Source of the DNA: Amorphus coralli DSM 19760
Lineage (GTDB): Bacteria > Pseudomonadota > Alphaproteobacteria > Rhizobiales > Amorphaceae
Direction of reading: 5' to 3'
NCBI RefSeq assembly: GCF_000374525.1
Contig: NZ_KB894576.1
Coordinates: 170,131 to 234,130 of the forward strand
DNA length: 64,000 bases
Shown here: piece by piece, positions 48,543 through 57,518 of the stretch
Position numbering within the stretch: the first letter of the stretch is position 1
How the letters are laid out: every line of letters begins with the position of its first letter
Made by a program: the position numbers and the translations under genes
The notes under the pieces: generated by a model
The model's database searches: none
Told to the model about the DNA's origin: nothing
The model's input: only the letters and a program-made list of their open reading frames with translations

Positions 48543-49763
48543 CTACCGGCTGTCGCTATGCGCCACCAGCCAGGTGCCGGTTTCCGCCAGGTTCGGAACG
48601 ACCTGCAGCCCGGGCGCGTCTGAGAGGGCGAATGTGCCATCCGCGCCCACGGCGGGAAGCGGTTCCGCGAGGCGGTCACGCAGGGGATTGGCGTTGACGT
48701 CGATTTCCAGCATGCCGTCGCCGCCGACGGCGGCCAGCAGGTGAGCGGAGGCCATCAGGCCGAGCCCGGCGCCGAGGAAGTGGGGGCAGTAGCGGCGGCC
48801 CGCAGCCAGGATGGCCCGAGCCACCGGCAGGGTCCCCGAAAAGCCGCCCCACTTGCACAGGTCCGGCTGCAGCACGGCAAAGGCGCCGCATCCGGCCGCG
48901 GCCTCGAAGGCCTCGAGCCCGCGAAGATTCTCGCCGGCAGCAATCGGGACGGATGCGGCCTCCGCCAGCCTGGCCCACTCGCCAACGGGCCTGTCTGCGG
49001 CGAGCGGCTCTTCCAGCCATGTCAGCGGCAGCCCCGCGGCGCGCTCGGCAAACGCGAGTGCCGAGGCCAGGTCCCAGGCCTGGTTCGCATCGGCCATCAT
49101 CGCCTCGCCGGCCCGAAGGCCGTCGGCCACGGAGGCGAGCACCGCCACGTCACCGTCGACGCCCAGTCCGATCTTGACCTTGAACGCCCCGTAGCCCTTC
49201 TCGCGCATGGCCGGAACGAGGCTGTCGGCATCCTTCCGGTTGATGCCGCTGGCGTAGGCGGGGACCGATCGGGCGGCGCGGCCGCCGGCCAGCAGGTCGG
49301 CCAGGACCACGCCCTGCTTCCGCGCCGCCAGATCCCACAGCGCGATGTCGATGCCGGCCAGGCACTGCGCGAAGCTGCCCCACTCACCCGTCTGCAGCGT
49401 CAGGACCCGGAGTCCGGCTTCCAGCGCGCGGCTGGCGGCAGCCGGCCCGTCGAACGATTGCGCCAGGAGTCGCGGTGCGATTTCCGATTCAACGAGCCGA
49501 GCGCGATGCTCGGCGCCGCAGGACGGGAAATTGCACCAGACCTCGCCCCATCCGAAGGCCCCGTCGCGGTCTTCCACCCTGACGAGGACGGCGGGCCGAT
49601 CGCGCATGATGCCGAACGACGTGACCACTGGTGAAGCGAGCGGATAGCGGAAGACGAAGGTTTCGACGCGCGCAATCGCCAGCGGCGTGCCTGGACCGGG
49701 GCCTTCCGCATGCGGAAGCAAGGGATCGCTCGCGACCAGTCCGTCCTCCATGAAGCTGGACAT
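48543..49763 (-). CDS. Enolase-superfamily sugar-acid dehydratase/racemase (mandelate racemase/muconate lactonizing enzyme group)
   Basis: 406 residues. Capping domain (IARVETFVFRYPLASPVVTSFGIMRDRPAVLVRVED) then the (beta/alpha)7-barrel. Catalytic features: K195 and K197 in FKVKIGL, metal ligands D225 (MADANQAW), E251 (LEEPL) and E278 (AAGEN), and a Lys in LQPDLCKWGGF where some members have another base. This residue set occurs in several MR/MLE subgroups. Probable reactions are dehydration or epimerisation of a sugar acid, or cycloisomerisation. It is divergent from a GntR regulator and tctCAB, so it probably acts on a carboxylate brought in by that transporter. Confidence 0.82.
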   Translation of the reverse strand: MSSFMEDGLVASDPLLPHAEGPGPGTPLAIARVETFVFRYPLASPVVTSFGIMRDRPAVLVRVEDRDGAFGWGEVWCNFPSCGAEHRARLVESEIAPRLLAQSFDGPAAASRALEAGLRVLTLQTGEWGSFAQCLAGIDIALWDLAARKQGVVLADLLAGGRAARSVPAYASGINRKDADSLVPAMREKGYGAFKVKIGLGVDGDVAVLASVADGLRAGEAMMADANQAWDLASALAFAERAAGLPLTWLEEPLAADRPVGEWARLAEAASVPIAAGENLRGLEAFEAAAGCGAFAVLQPDLCKWGGFSGTLPVARAILAAGRRYCPHFLGAGLGLMASAHLLAAVGGDGMLEIDVNANPLRDRLAEPLPAVGADGTFALSDAPGLQVVPNLAETGTWLVAHSDSR

Positions 49764-49790
49764 CGGTTTGATTTCTTCCTCGTGTTGACC

Positions 49791-49828
49791 CTAACTTCAT
49801 AACGTCCTAACATTAGGACCTTAGTTAG
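49791..49828. promoter_or_regulatory. Nested palindrome between the enolase and GntR genes (candidate GntR operator)
   Basis: Inner dyad GTCCTAA at 49804-49810 and TTAGGAC at 49813-49819 (spacer CA), perfect. Outer arms CTAACT at 49791-49796 and AGTTAG at 49823-49828, also perfect. This is the only sizeable dyad in the 94-base divergent gap. HutC/GntR dimers bind such sequences, so it likely controls both directions. Confidence 0.6.
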
Positions 49829-49857
49829 ACAATGGCAACCGATCGCAGGCCGCGAGC

Positions 49858-50610
49858 ATGGATCCCCTCACCACGTTCTCCCGCAGCAAGGCGCCGATCT
49901 ACGCTCAGGTGGCGTCGCTCCTGAAGGAGCGGATCTCGTCCGGCGAATGGGGCCCCGGAGACCGCCTGCCCAATCTCGAAGCGCTGCAGGCCGAGTTTGG
50001 TATCGCCCGGGTGACCGCGCGCCAGGCCATCGCGCTCTTGAAGGACGAGGGCCTGGTCTGGGGCAAACAGGGGAAAGGAACGTTCGTGGCGACCACGGTG
50101 CCCGACCAGCGCTGGCTGCGCGTCGGAACCGACTGGGCGAGCCTGATGTCCACCCTTGAAGGGACAACGATCGAGATCCTGGAGAAGGGATATGTGAGGA
50201 GCCCGCCCGCGGTCGCCGAAAGCGACGGCCGGCTGGCCGGGCGCTATCGCCATTTGAAGCGGGTGCATTCCCACAGCGACCGGCCGTTCTGCGTCATCAG
50301 CCTGCACATCGCCGACGACCTCTACGCCGCCGCGCCGGAGGACTTCGACACCAAGCTGGCCATGCAGGTGATTCCGCGTCTCTGGGACGAGGGAAAGACG
50401 TCCGTCGGGTCGGCTCGCCAGAGCCTCGTGATCACCCGCTGCGACATCGAGAACGCCGATCATCTGGGCATCGAGATCGGTGCGCCCGTGGCCGTGGTCA
50501 AACGCGTGATGGCCGATGACAGCGGCCGCGCAATCTACTTCGCCGAGATCGTCTACCGGGGCGACTACATCAAGCTCGATTTCGATCTTCTGGCGCAGAA
50601 AACCAAGTAA
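49858..50610 (+). CDS. GntR-family regulator (HutC/UTRA type)
   Basis: 250 residues. Winged HTH: PIYAQVASLLKERISSGEWGPGDRLPNLEALQAEFGIARVTARQAIALLKDEGLVWGKQGKGTFV (14-77). The remainder is a UTRA effector domain with RYRHLKRVHSHSDRPFCVISLHIADDLY and IGAPVAVVKRVMADDSGRAIYFAEIVYRGDYIKLDFDL. UTRA domains bind small organic ligands, which relieve repression. First gene of a likely operon with tctC 29 bases downstream; it is divergent from the enolase gene. A candidate operator is at 49791-49828. Confidence 0.9.
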   Translation: MDPLTTFSRSKAPIYAQVASLLKERISSGEWGPGDRLPNLEALQAEFGIARVTARQAIALLKDEGLVWGKQGKGTFVATTVPDQRWLRVGTDWASLMSTLEGTTIEILEKGYVRSPPAVAESDGRLAGRYRHLKRVHSHSDRPFCVISLHIADDLYAAAPEDFDTKLAMQVIPRLWDEGKTSVGSARQSLVITRCDIENADHLGIEIGAPVAVVKRVMADDSGRAIYFAEIVYRGDYIKLDFDLLAQKTK

Positions 50611-50639
50611 ACCGCGTCAAGACGCAAGGGAGGAACTTC

Positions 50640-51599
50640 ATGAAAACGCTGACGAAAATGACGTGCGCTGCAGCCTTCGGTCTGGCGGCTGCCTTTTCCG
50701 GGCCCGCCATGGCGGCCGACTGGCCCGACCAGGACGTGACCTACATCATTCCGTTCAATCCGGGCGGCGAATCGGATGTCACGGCACGCATGCAGGAACC
50801 CTTCTTCGCCAAGATCACCGGCAAGAAGTTCATGTTCGACTACATCGTCGGCGCCGGCGGCGCCGCTGGCTGGTCCCAGATCAATTCGTTGCCGGCTGAC
50901 GGCTCGACGATCATGGGCGTGAACACGCCGCACATCTTCCTGCAGCCGCAGGGCGGCAATGTCGGCTACGAGACCGACGACATCAACGTTGTCTACATCT
51001 ACCAGATCACGCCGTTCGCGCTTATCGTGCCGGCCGACAGCCCGATCGAAACCCTCGAGGACTACATCGCCAAGGCGAAGGCTCAGCCGGGCGCCATCAC
51101 CGTGGGCGGCACCGGTACCAACTCCGCCCCCAACGTCGCCCAGGTGGCGTTCGACGCCGCCGCCGGCATCACCACCACCTACATCCCCTTCTCCGGCACC
51201 TCGGCGGTGAGCGCGGCGCTTCTCGGCAACCAGGTCCAGGCCCAGTGGGGCTTCACCACGGTGGGCGTGAACCAGGGCGACGAGGTGCGGATGCTGGCCG
51301 TCGCGATGGACGAGCGCCACCCGCTGTTCCCCGACGTGCCGACCTTCAAGGAAAAGGGCATCGATCTGGTCGACGGCGCCCGCCGCGGCGTGATCGTTCC
51401 GGCCGACACGCCGGAAGAGACCCGTCAGCAGATGTCCGACGTGTTTGCGGAGATCAACCGCGATCCGGAGATGCAGAAGATGATGGAGGAGGCCGGCTAT
51501 GTCCTTCTCAACGTGCCCTATTCCGAGATGGACGCTTATCTGGCCGGCCTGTCGGAGAACTACGAGCACGTGGCCGAACTGCTGGGTCTGAACCAGTAG
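50640..51599 (+). CDS. tctC: Tripartite tricarboxylate transporter substrate-binding protein (Bug family, TctC-like)
   Basis: 319 residues with a signal peptide ending GPAMA (about 25). The mature protein starts ADWPDQDVTYIIPFNPGGESDVTARMQEPFFAKITGKKF, the Bug-family P-F-PGG-SD motif, and has GYETDDINVVYIYQITPFALIV and VGGTGTNSAPNVAQVAF in the expected places. The ligand is an organic carboxylate. It feeds the TctA-TctB complex encoded just downstream. GGGAGG lies before the ATG. Operon with the GntR gene suggests that the ligand also is the inducer. Confidence 0.9.
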   Translation: MKTLTKMTCAAAFGLAAAFSGPAMAADWPDQDVTYIIPFNPGGESDVTARMQEPFFAKITGKKFMFDYIVGAGGAAGWSQINSLPADGSTIMGVNTPHIFLQPQGGNVGYETDDINVVYIYQITPFALIVPADSPIETLEDYIAKAKAQPGAITVGGTGTNSAPNVAQVAFDAAAGITTTYIPFSGTSAVSAALLGNQVQAQWGFTTVGVNQGDEVRMLAVAMDERHPLFPDVPTFKEKGIDLVDGARRGVIVPADTPEETRQQMSDVFAEINRDPEMQKMMEEAGYVLLNVPYSEMDAYLAGLSENYEHVAELLGLNQ

Positions 51600-51645
51600 G
51601 CTCAGCCGACAACAAGAAGGGGAATGGCCCGGGGAAACGCTGCAG

Positions 51646-53169
51646 ATGTTGGATTTCGTTCTCAGTGCGCTCACGCCGCTGAATCTCTTCCTGGCGATCG
51701 TGAGCGTGGTGGCCGGTGTCGTCATCGGCGCCATCCCCGGGCTGACCGCGACCATGGCCATCGCGGTCCTCACGCCCTTCACCTTCACCATGGCTCCCGA
51801 GGCGGCGCTCATCACGCTGGCCGGCATCTACATGGGCGCCATCTACGGCGGCTGCTTCGCGGCCATCCTGGTCAACACCCCCGGCACGCCGTCGTCCATC
51901 GCGACCACGTTCGACGGCTTTCCAATGGCCAAGCGCGGCCAGGGGCAGTTGGCCGTCAACATCGCCACCCTGGCCTCGGTGTTCGGCGGGGTGTTCTCCG
52001 TCATCGTCCTCCTGCTGCTGTCGCCGCCGCTGGCGCGCGTGGCGCTGGCCTTCGGTCCGCCTGAATATTTCTGGCTGGCAGTGCTCGGGCTGGCGCTCGT
52101 CGCCTCGCTGTCGGAGGGGCAGTTGCTGAAGGGGCTGCTGGGCGCCTGCCTCGGACTGCTTGTCGCGTTCGTCGGCTCGGCAGTGATCGGCGGCGACATG
52201 CGCTTCACCTTCGACCAGCCGGCCCTGGTCGGCGGCGTCAACGTCGTGGTGGCGCTGATCGGCCTGTTCTGCATTCCCGTCGTGCTGGACCTGATCACCC
52301 GGCGCGACCATCACCTGCACGTCCCCGAAGAGCCGGCGAGCGCCCGCGAGGAGCTCGGCGCGGCGGTGGGGATCCTCGCCAGCCAGAAGGTCAACCTGGT
52401 GCGCAGCGCCAGCATCGGGACGCTGGTCGGTGCGCTGCCGGCCGCCGGAGGCGCCATCGGTTCGCTGCTCGCCTATTCCGAGGCACGGCGCAACGCCCGG
52501 AACCCGGAAGACTACGGCAAGGGCGAGCCGGGCGGCATCGTGGCTTCCGAAGCCGCCAATAACGGCACCGTCGGTGGCGGCTTCATCCCGACCCTCGTGC
52601 TGGGCATTCCCGGCACGCCGCCGGATGCGATCATCCTGGGGGCCCTGATGGTCCACGGCGTGCGCATCGGACCCAACCTGTTCGCCGAGCACGGCGACAT
52701 CGTCTACACCTTCATCTTCGGCCTGCTGATCGCCACCATCCTCATGCTGCCGGTCGGCCTTCTGGTCGGGCGCTACGCGTTCCGCCTGATCGCCAACATC
52801 CAGAAGACCGCGCTGATCCCCGGCATCCTGCTGATGACCATCCTCGGCACCTACGCGATCCACGCCAGCTTCGCCGACGTGCTGATGATGCTGTCGCTCG
52901 GCTTCGTCGCCTGGGTGCTGACCAAGGCCGGCTTCGCCATCGCGCCGATCGTGCTCGGCGTGGTTCTGGGCCCCATCGCCGAACAGGGCTTCGTCCAGTC
53001 CTGGCTGATCGGCAACGCGGCCGGCAACATTCCCGCCGTCTTCTTCGGCCGGCCGATCTCCATCGGCATCATCGTGCTGATCGTTCTGGGGCTCCTCTGG
53101 CCGGTCTACCTGTCCTTCAAGAAGCGCAAGCCGAACACCAGCCGGAGCGTCTCCAATGCAGCCCTCTGA
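51646..53169 (+). CDS. tctA: Tripartite tricarboxylate transporter large permease (TctA)
   Basis: 507 residues with about 12 membrane segments. Features: GVVIGAIPGLTATMAIAVLTPFTFTMAPEAALITLAGIYMGAIYGGCFAAILVNTPGTPSSIATTFDGFPMAKRGQ (about 25-100), the TctA signature, and later NNGTVGGGFIPTLVLGIPGTPPDAIILGALMVHGVRIGPNLF, the duplicated half. It imports an organic tri- or dicarboxylate using the ion gradient. Its 3-prime end overlaps the small subunit gene by 14 bases. Confidence 0.93.
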   Translation: MLDFVLSALTPLNLFLAIVSVVAGVVIGAIPGLTATMAIAVLTPFTFTMAPEAALITLAGIYMGAIYGGCFAAILVNTPGTPSSIATTFDGFPMAKRGQGQLAVNIATLASVFGGVFSVIVLLLLSPPLARVALAFGPPEYFWLAVLGLALVASLSEGQLLKGLLGACLGLLVAFVGSAVIGGDMRFTFDQPALVGGVNVVVALIGLFCIPVVLDLITRRDHHLHVPEEPASAREELGAAVGILASQKVNLVRSASIGTLVGALPAAGGAIGSLLAYSEARRNARNPEDYGKGEPGGIVASEAANNGTVGGGFIPTLVLGIPGTPPDAIILGALMVHGVRIGPNLFAEHGDIVYTFIFGLLIATILMLPVGLLVGRYAFRLIANIQKTALIPGILLMTILGTYAIHASFADVLMMLSLGFVAWVLTKAGFAIAPIVLGVVLGPIAEQGFVQSWLIGNAAGNIPAVFFGRPISIGIIVLIVLGLLWPVYLSFKKRKPNTSRSVSNAAL

Positions 53170-53614
53170 AGCGCCGATCCAACGCTACGACTGGCCAGGC
53201 GCGCTGGTAGCCGTCGCCTCCGCGCTGCTCGCCCTCTACGTTCTGCGGGAAAGCGCAGGCTTCTCCCTCTTCGGATCGGTGTTTCCGCGGGCGGTCGCGT
53301 TCGCCATGCTGGCCCTGGCCGCCGCGCTGCTCGTGCGCACGGCAATCCGGAAGGTGCCGGCAAGCGCGATCCGCTCGCTGACGCGGGCCAACTGGCGCAC
53401 GGCCGGGCTGATCGCCGTCGTCGCCTGCTGGATGCTGCTGGTCCGATTTGCCGGCTTCTATCCGGCGAGCGTGTTCGGCTTCCTGGCGGCAGGCGCCCTG
53501 GCCCGTCACACGCCCTGGACGCTGCGCGAGCTCGGCATCCACGCCCTCGTTTCGGTGGTCACGGTGTCGGCCTTCTACGCGTTCTTTGCCTACGGCCTGT
53601 CGGTGCGGTTCTGA
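53156..53614 (+). CDS. tctB: Tripartite tricarboxylate transporter small permease (TctB)
   Basis: 152 residues with four membrane segments (about 15-33, 40-60, 82-102, 120-145), the layout of TctB. GSVFPRAVAFAMLALAAALLVRTA lies in segment two; the rest (TAGLIAVVACWMLLVRFAGFYPASVFGFLAAGALAR) is typical. The gene order C-A-B rather than the more common C-B-A is a minor variation. It starts inside tctA and is translationally coupled. Confidence 0.88.
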   Translation: MQPSEAPIQRYDWPGALVAVASALLALYVLRESAGFSLFGSVFPRAVAFAMLALAAALLVRTAIRKVPASAIRSLTRANWRTAGLIAVVACWMLLVRFAGFYPASVFGFLAAGALARHTPWTLRELGIHALVSVVTVSAFYAFFAYGLSVRF

Positions 53615-53714
53615 CGCGTCGGACCAACCGGCGAGCCGGTTGCCTCCACAGGTTTAGAACGGTTCTTTCCTGGACCGCTGAGTGCTCCTAGTATGGCCCC
53701 CCAAGGGGAGTGAA

Positions 53715-54611
53715 ATGCTGGAGCGCGGTCGAAAGAAGCCGCCGAGACGGCAGGCCTGGCGGCCTTCCCGCCGGGACGTGCTGGCCGGTGCAGCGTCATT
53801 GGCGCTGAGCGGGCGCGCGCGCGCCGTGGCCGCGCCGCCGCTGCGCTTCGGGCTGACCCCGGTCTTTCTCAACAACGACCTGGAACTGCGCGATCATCTC
53901 GGCGCCTACCTGCGGAAGGCGACGGGCCGGCCGGTCGATCTGGTCACCCGGCGGACCTACCAGGAGATCACGGCGCTGCTGATTTCCGGCCAGCTCGATG
54001 CGGCGTGGATCTGCGGCTACCCGTTCGTGAAGTTTGCCGACCAGCTGCGCCTCGTCAGCGTGCCGCTCTGGCGCGGCCGCCCGCTCTATCAGTCCTATCT
54101 GATCGTCGGCGCAGGTCGGCCGGTCACCGAAGCGCGAGCGCTGCGCAACGAGGTCCATGCCTTCTCCGACCCGGATTCCAACTCCGGCTTCCTGGTCACG
54201 TCCGCCCTGCTCGCGGAGTGGGGCGAAACGCCCGCCAGCTTTTTCCGCGAGAGCTTCTTCACCTACGGGCACCGCAACGTGATCCGGGCGGTGGGGTCCG
54301 GCCTCGCCGACAGCGGCAGCGTCGACGGCTATGTTTGGGAGGTGGTGCGCGAGGTCGAGCCGGAGCTGGCCGCCCAGACCAAGGTGGTCCGCCGGTCGGA
54401 ATGGCTCGGCTTTCCGCCGATCGCCGCACCGCTGCGCGGCATGACGCCGGAGCGGCTGACGGTCCTGCGGCAGACGTTCGCCGACATGGCCGCCGATCCG
54501 ACCGGCCGGGAGGTGCTGCGCCTGCTTCGCCTCGACGGCTTCACCGAGGGCAGCCCCGCCCTGTTCGCCTCGATCCTGGCCAAGGTCGAAACCCTGGAGC
54601 GGCAGGGATGA
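53715..54611 (+). CDS. aioX: Periplasmic arsenite-binding protein AioX
   Basis: 298 residues from the ATG at 53715, which follows AAGGGGAGTGAA. An RRDVLAGAASLALSG N-terminal signal (Tat-like pair of Arg) leads to a PhnD-like binding fold: LRFGLTPVFLNNDLELRDHLGAYLRKATGRPVDLVTRRTYQEITALLISGQLDAAWICGYPFV. Cys100 in the WICGYPF stretch corresponds to the As(III)-binding Cys known in AioX of Agrobacterium. It senses arsenite and activates the AioS kinase. Its stop overlaps aioS (ATGA), and the genes follow the order X-S-R-B-A. Confidence 0.9.
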   Translation: MLERGRKKPPRRQAWRPSRRDVLAGAASLALSGRARAVAAPPLRFGLTPVFLNNDLELRDHLGAYLRKATGRPVDLVTRRTYQEITALLISGQLDAAWICGYPFVKFADQLRLVSVPLWRGRPLYQSYLIVGAGRPVTEARALRNEVHAFSDPDSNSGFLVTSALLAEWGETPASFFRESFFTYGHRNVIRAVGSGLADSGSVDGYVWEVVREVEPELAAQTKVVRRSEWLGFPPIAAPLRGMTPERLTVLRQTFADMAADPTGREVLRLLRLDGFTEGSPALFASILAKVETLERQG

Positions 54612-56044
54612 TGATCTGGCAGCGCATGTCGCGAATCCCGATCACCCTGCGCGTCCCGGCGCTGGTCGTGCTGCTGATGATCGCCGTCAGCGTGGTCACC
54701 TCGGAACGGGTCGTTACCCGGCTCATCGACACCCAGGAGCGCCACCTGCGCTCGCTGGCGGCTGCCTATCTCGACGGTCTGTCGTCCTCGCTGCTGCCGC
54801 ACGTGCTGCGCGGCGACATCTGGGAGGTCTTCGATGTTCTCGACCGCGCCCGCGACCGCTACGATGCGCTTCATCCGCTGTTGACCGTGGTCGGCGATGC
54901 CGACGATCTCGTGCTGGCGGCGAGCGACCCGAGGTCGGCGCCCTCGCGCAAGCCGCTGCCCGACGAGTTTGCCGGCCTCACCCCCGGCGACATGGCGATC
55001 GCGGCCGACAGCGGCAGGGCGCTGGTCCGCCGGACGCTGACCTATCAAGGCCGCACGATCGGTTCGATCACCGCCAAGCTCGACATCTCGCACCTGCTCG
55101 CCGAGCGCCGGGACGTGACCGCGACGCTGATCCTGTCGAATGCCCTGCTGACGCTGATCCTCGCCGGGGCCGGCTATCTCCTGGTGCGGCGGATGGTGCG
55201 TCCGGTGCGCATCCTCTCCGATCATCTCAGGGAAGGCAGTGCCGGCGAGGTCCGGCCGATCCCGCGCTCGCGGTTTCCTTCCCAGGGCAACGACTTCCGG
55301 CAGCTCTTCGAGAGCTACAACTCGCTGGTCGAGGCGGAGACCGAACGCCGGTCCCTGGCCATGCACATGGCCGAGGAAGAGCGGCTCGCCGCGCTGGGGC
55401 GGCTGGCCTCCGGCATGGCCCACGAGATCAACAACCCGCTCGGCGGCCTGTTCAATGCGCTCGACACGCTCAAGCAGCACGGCGACACGCCATCGGCGCG
55501 GACCACCGCCATCTCCATCGTCGAGCGCGGACTGGTGGGCATCCGCGACGTGGTGCGCGCTGCGCTGGCGACCTATCGGCCCGGCCTGACGACGCGGCCG
55601 CTCGCCCCCGGCGACCTGGAGGACCTCGCCCTCCTGATCCGACCGGAGGTGCGCCGCAAGCGACTCGACTTCCACTGGACGAACACGGTCGGTGGTGCCT
55701 TCGCCGTGCCCGGCGCCCCGGTGCGGCAACTGGTGCTGAACGTGCTGATCAACGCCTGCAACGCGGCCGGCGAGACCGGCCGGATCGAGGCGGCGGCCTG
55801 GGTCGAGGCCGGCAACCTGATGATCGAGGTGGGCGATTCGGGCCCCGGCATGCCCGCCGAGGCCCGCGAGCAGCTGGTGGGCAGCCCGGGCGCCGGCACG
55901 GGCGGCGGCCTCGGACTGTGGATCGTCCGCCGCCACATCGACGGCCTCGGCGGCCGCATCGAGATCGAGCGCAGCGATCTGGGCGGCGCGCTGGTTCGCA
56001 TGATCATTCCGGCCCAACGGGAGGGGTTGAGCGATGCAGCATGA
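54608..56044 (+). CDS. aioS: Arsenite-sensing histidine kinase AioS
   Basis: 478 residues. Membrane segments at about 13-31 and 173-195 enclose a periplasmic sensor domain (about 32-172) that should receive AioX. A HAMP-like linker follows to about 245, then the dimerisation domain with phosphorylated His272 (GMAHEINNPLGG), and the ATPase domain with N-box LINACNAAGETG, G1 DSGPGMPA and G2 GGGLGLWIVRRHIDGLGG. Start codon overlaps aioX, and its end overlaps aioR by 11 bases. Known role: autophosphorylates with arsenite-loaded AioX and activates AioR. Confidence 0.9.
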   Translation: MMIWQRMSRIPITLRVPALVVLLMIAVSVVTSERVVTRLIDTQERHLRSLAAAYLDGLSSSLLPHVLRGDIWEVFDVLDRARDRYDALHPLLTVVGDADDLVLAASDPRSAPSRKPLPDEFAGLTPGDMAIAADSGRALVRRTLTYQGRTIGSITAKLDISHLLAERRDVTATLILSNALLTLILAGAGYLLVRRMVRPVRILSDHLREGSAGEVRPIPRSRFPSQGNDFRQLFESYNSLVEAETERRSLAMHMAEEERLAALGRLASGMAHEINNPLGGLFNALDTLKQHGDTPSARTTAISIVERGLVGIRDVVRAALATYRPGLTTRPLAPGDLEDLALLIRPEVRRKRLDFHWTNTVGGAFAVPGAPVRQLVLNVLINACNAAGETGRIEAAAWVEAGNLMIEVGDSGPGMPAEAREQLVGSPGAGTGGGLGLWIVRRHIDGLGGRIEIERSDLGGALVRMIIPAQREGLSDAA

Positions 56045-57365
56045 ATCGATCCGGATCGGCCTGGTGGAGGACGACCCCGTCATGGGCGAATCGCTCGTGC
56101 AGCGCCTCGCGCTCGAGGGGCACGACGTCCGCTGGTGGCAGACCGGCGGCGAGGCGCTGAGCGAGATCCTCGCCGCTCCCAGCATGCTCGACCTCGTCGT
56201 CTGCGACATCCGCCTGCCCGACATGGACGGAGAGGACCTGTTCCGCGACGCCAGCCTGAACGCCCCGGCGCCGCCCTTCCTGTTCGTCACCGCCTTCGGC
56301 GACATCGACCAGGCGGTCCGGCTGATGCGCAGCGGTGCCGGCGACTACGTCATGAAACCGTTCGACGTCGCCTCGTTCATGGAGCGGATCGTCAATCAGG
56401 CCCGGCCCCGACGCGACCGCAGCGATGCCGCGGTGCTCGGCCGGTCCTCCGGGATGCAGGCGGTGGAGAACCTGCTGCGCCGGGTCGCCGACATCGGCCT
56501 GCCGCTGCTGCTGACCGGCGAGACCGGGGTGGGCAAGGAGGTCGCGGCCCGCTTCGTCCACAGCCTCTCCATGCCCGACAAGCCGTTTGTGGCGGTCAAT
56601 TGCGCGGCGATCCCCGCCGACCTGCTCGAGAGCGAACTGTTCGGCCACGAGAAGGGATCGTTCAGCGGTGCCCATCAGCGCCATCTCGGCCTCGCCGAGC
56701 GCGCCCGCGAGGGCATGCTGTTCCTCGACGAGATCGGCGACATGCCGCTCGGCCTGCAGGCCAAGCTGCTGCGGCTGATCGAGGACCGGCTGTTCTTCCG
56801 AATCGGCGGCGAGGACCCGGTCCCGTTCCGTGCCCGCATCGTCTCGGCGACCCACGCCAACGTCGAGGCGGAGGCAAAGACGGGCGGCTTCCGGCAGGAT
56901 CTCCTCTACCGCCTCAACGCGATCGCGATCGAGATCCCGCCGCTGCGCAAGCGCCCTGACGACATCCCGTGGCTGCTGCAGCGCTTCGCTCGCGATGCGG
57001 CGGAGACCATGGGGATGGAGCCGCCGTCGATCACCCCGCTCGCCGAGGAAGCCGCCATCGCCCACGAGTGGCCGGGCAACGCGCGCGAACTGCGCAACCG
57101 GGTGACGCGGGCCGTGGCGCTTGCCCAGGGACCGGCGCTGCAGCCGGCGGACCTGTTTCCCGACGAGACCGCGAAGGACGAACCGCACAGCGAATCGCTG
57201 TCCACGGTCCGCGATGCCGCCGAGGCGCGGCAGATCGCCCGGGTCCTGGAAGCGACCGGTGGCCAGATCGCGGAAACCGCGCAGCGTCTCGGCGTCTCCC
57301 GCACCACGCTCTGGGAGAAGATGCGGCGCCTGAAGCTGTCCGACGGAAAACGTTCGGAATCCTGA
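56034..57365 (+). CDS. aioR: Sigma-54-dependent response regulator AioR
   Basis: 443 residues. Receiver domain 1-120 with acidic pair D13-D14, phospho-acceptor D58 (VVCDIRLPDMDG), T86 and K108. AAA+ domain about 135-365 with Walker A GETGVGKE (162-169) and Walker B MLFLDEIGDMP (about 228-238). The sigma-54 contact loop reads GSFSGA (208-213) where the consensus is GAFTGA. C-terminal Fis-type HTH (QIARVLEATGGQIAETAQRLGVSRTTLWEKMRRLKL). It should drive aioBA from a sigma-54 promoter when phosphorylated by AioS. Overlaps aioS by 11 bases. Confidence 0.9.
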   Translation: MQHESIRIGLVEDDPVMGESLVQRLALEGHDVRWWQTGGEALSEILAAPSMLDLVVCDIRLPDMDGEDLFRDASLNAPAPPFLFVTAFGDIDQAVRLMRSGAGDYVMKPFDVASFMERIVNQARPRRDRSDAAVLGRSSGMQAVENLLRRVADIGLPLLLTGETGVGKEVAARFVHSLSMPDKPFVAVNCAAIPADLLESELFGHEKGSFSGAHQRHLGLAERAREGMLFLDEIGDMPLGLQAKLLRLIEDRLFFRIGGEDPVPFRARIVSATHANVEAEAKTGGFRQDLLYRLNAIAIEIPPLRKRPDDIPWLLQRFARDAAETMGMEPPSITPLAEEAAIAHEWPGNARELRNRVTRAVALAQGPALQPADLFPDETAKDEPHSESLSTVRDAAEARQIARVLEATGGQIAETAQRLGVSRTTLWEKMRRLKLSDGKRSES

Positions 57366-57464
57366 ACCTTCGGCGCCGCAGCATGTCCGGAGCGGCGAAC
57401 GGCGGCCGCCCGCCTCACGCCGCGAGATCCTCAAAAACCCTTGTTTTTCAATGATGATGCTGTC

Positions 57465-57479
57465 TGGCACGGTTCATGA
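57465..57479 (+). promoter_or_regulatory. Candidate sigma-54 promoter of aioBA (weak -12 element)
   Basis: TGGCAC at 57465-57470 matches the -24 element perfectly; after the five-base spacer GGTTC the -12 position reads ATGA instead of TTGC. It lies 40-54 bases before the aioB ATG, the right place. An AAAAAC-CCTT-GTTTTT small dyad lies just upstream at about 57433-57448. AioR-controlled sigma-54 promoters precede aioB in other bacteria. Confidence 0.45.
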
Positions 57480-57518
57480 GAAAGGCCCTCCGACAACGAC
57501 ACAAGGGAGGAGCCACCC

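Noticed and set aside
54329..56305. A 658-codon minus-strand frame opposite aioX/aioS
   Set aside because: Antisense shadow of well-conserved two-component genes.
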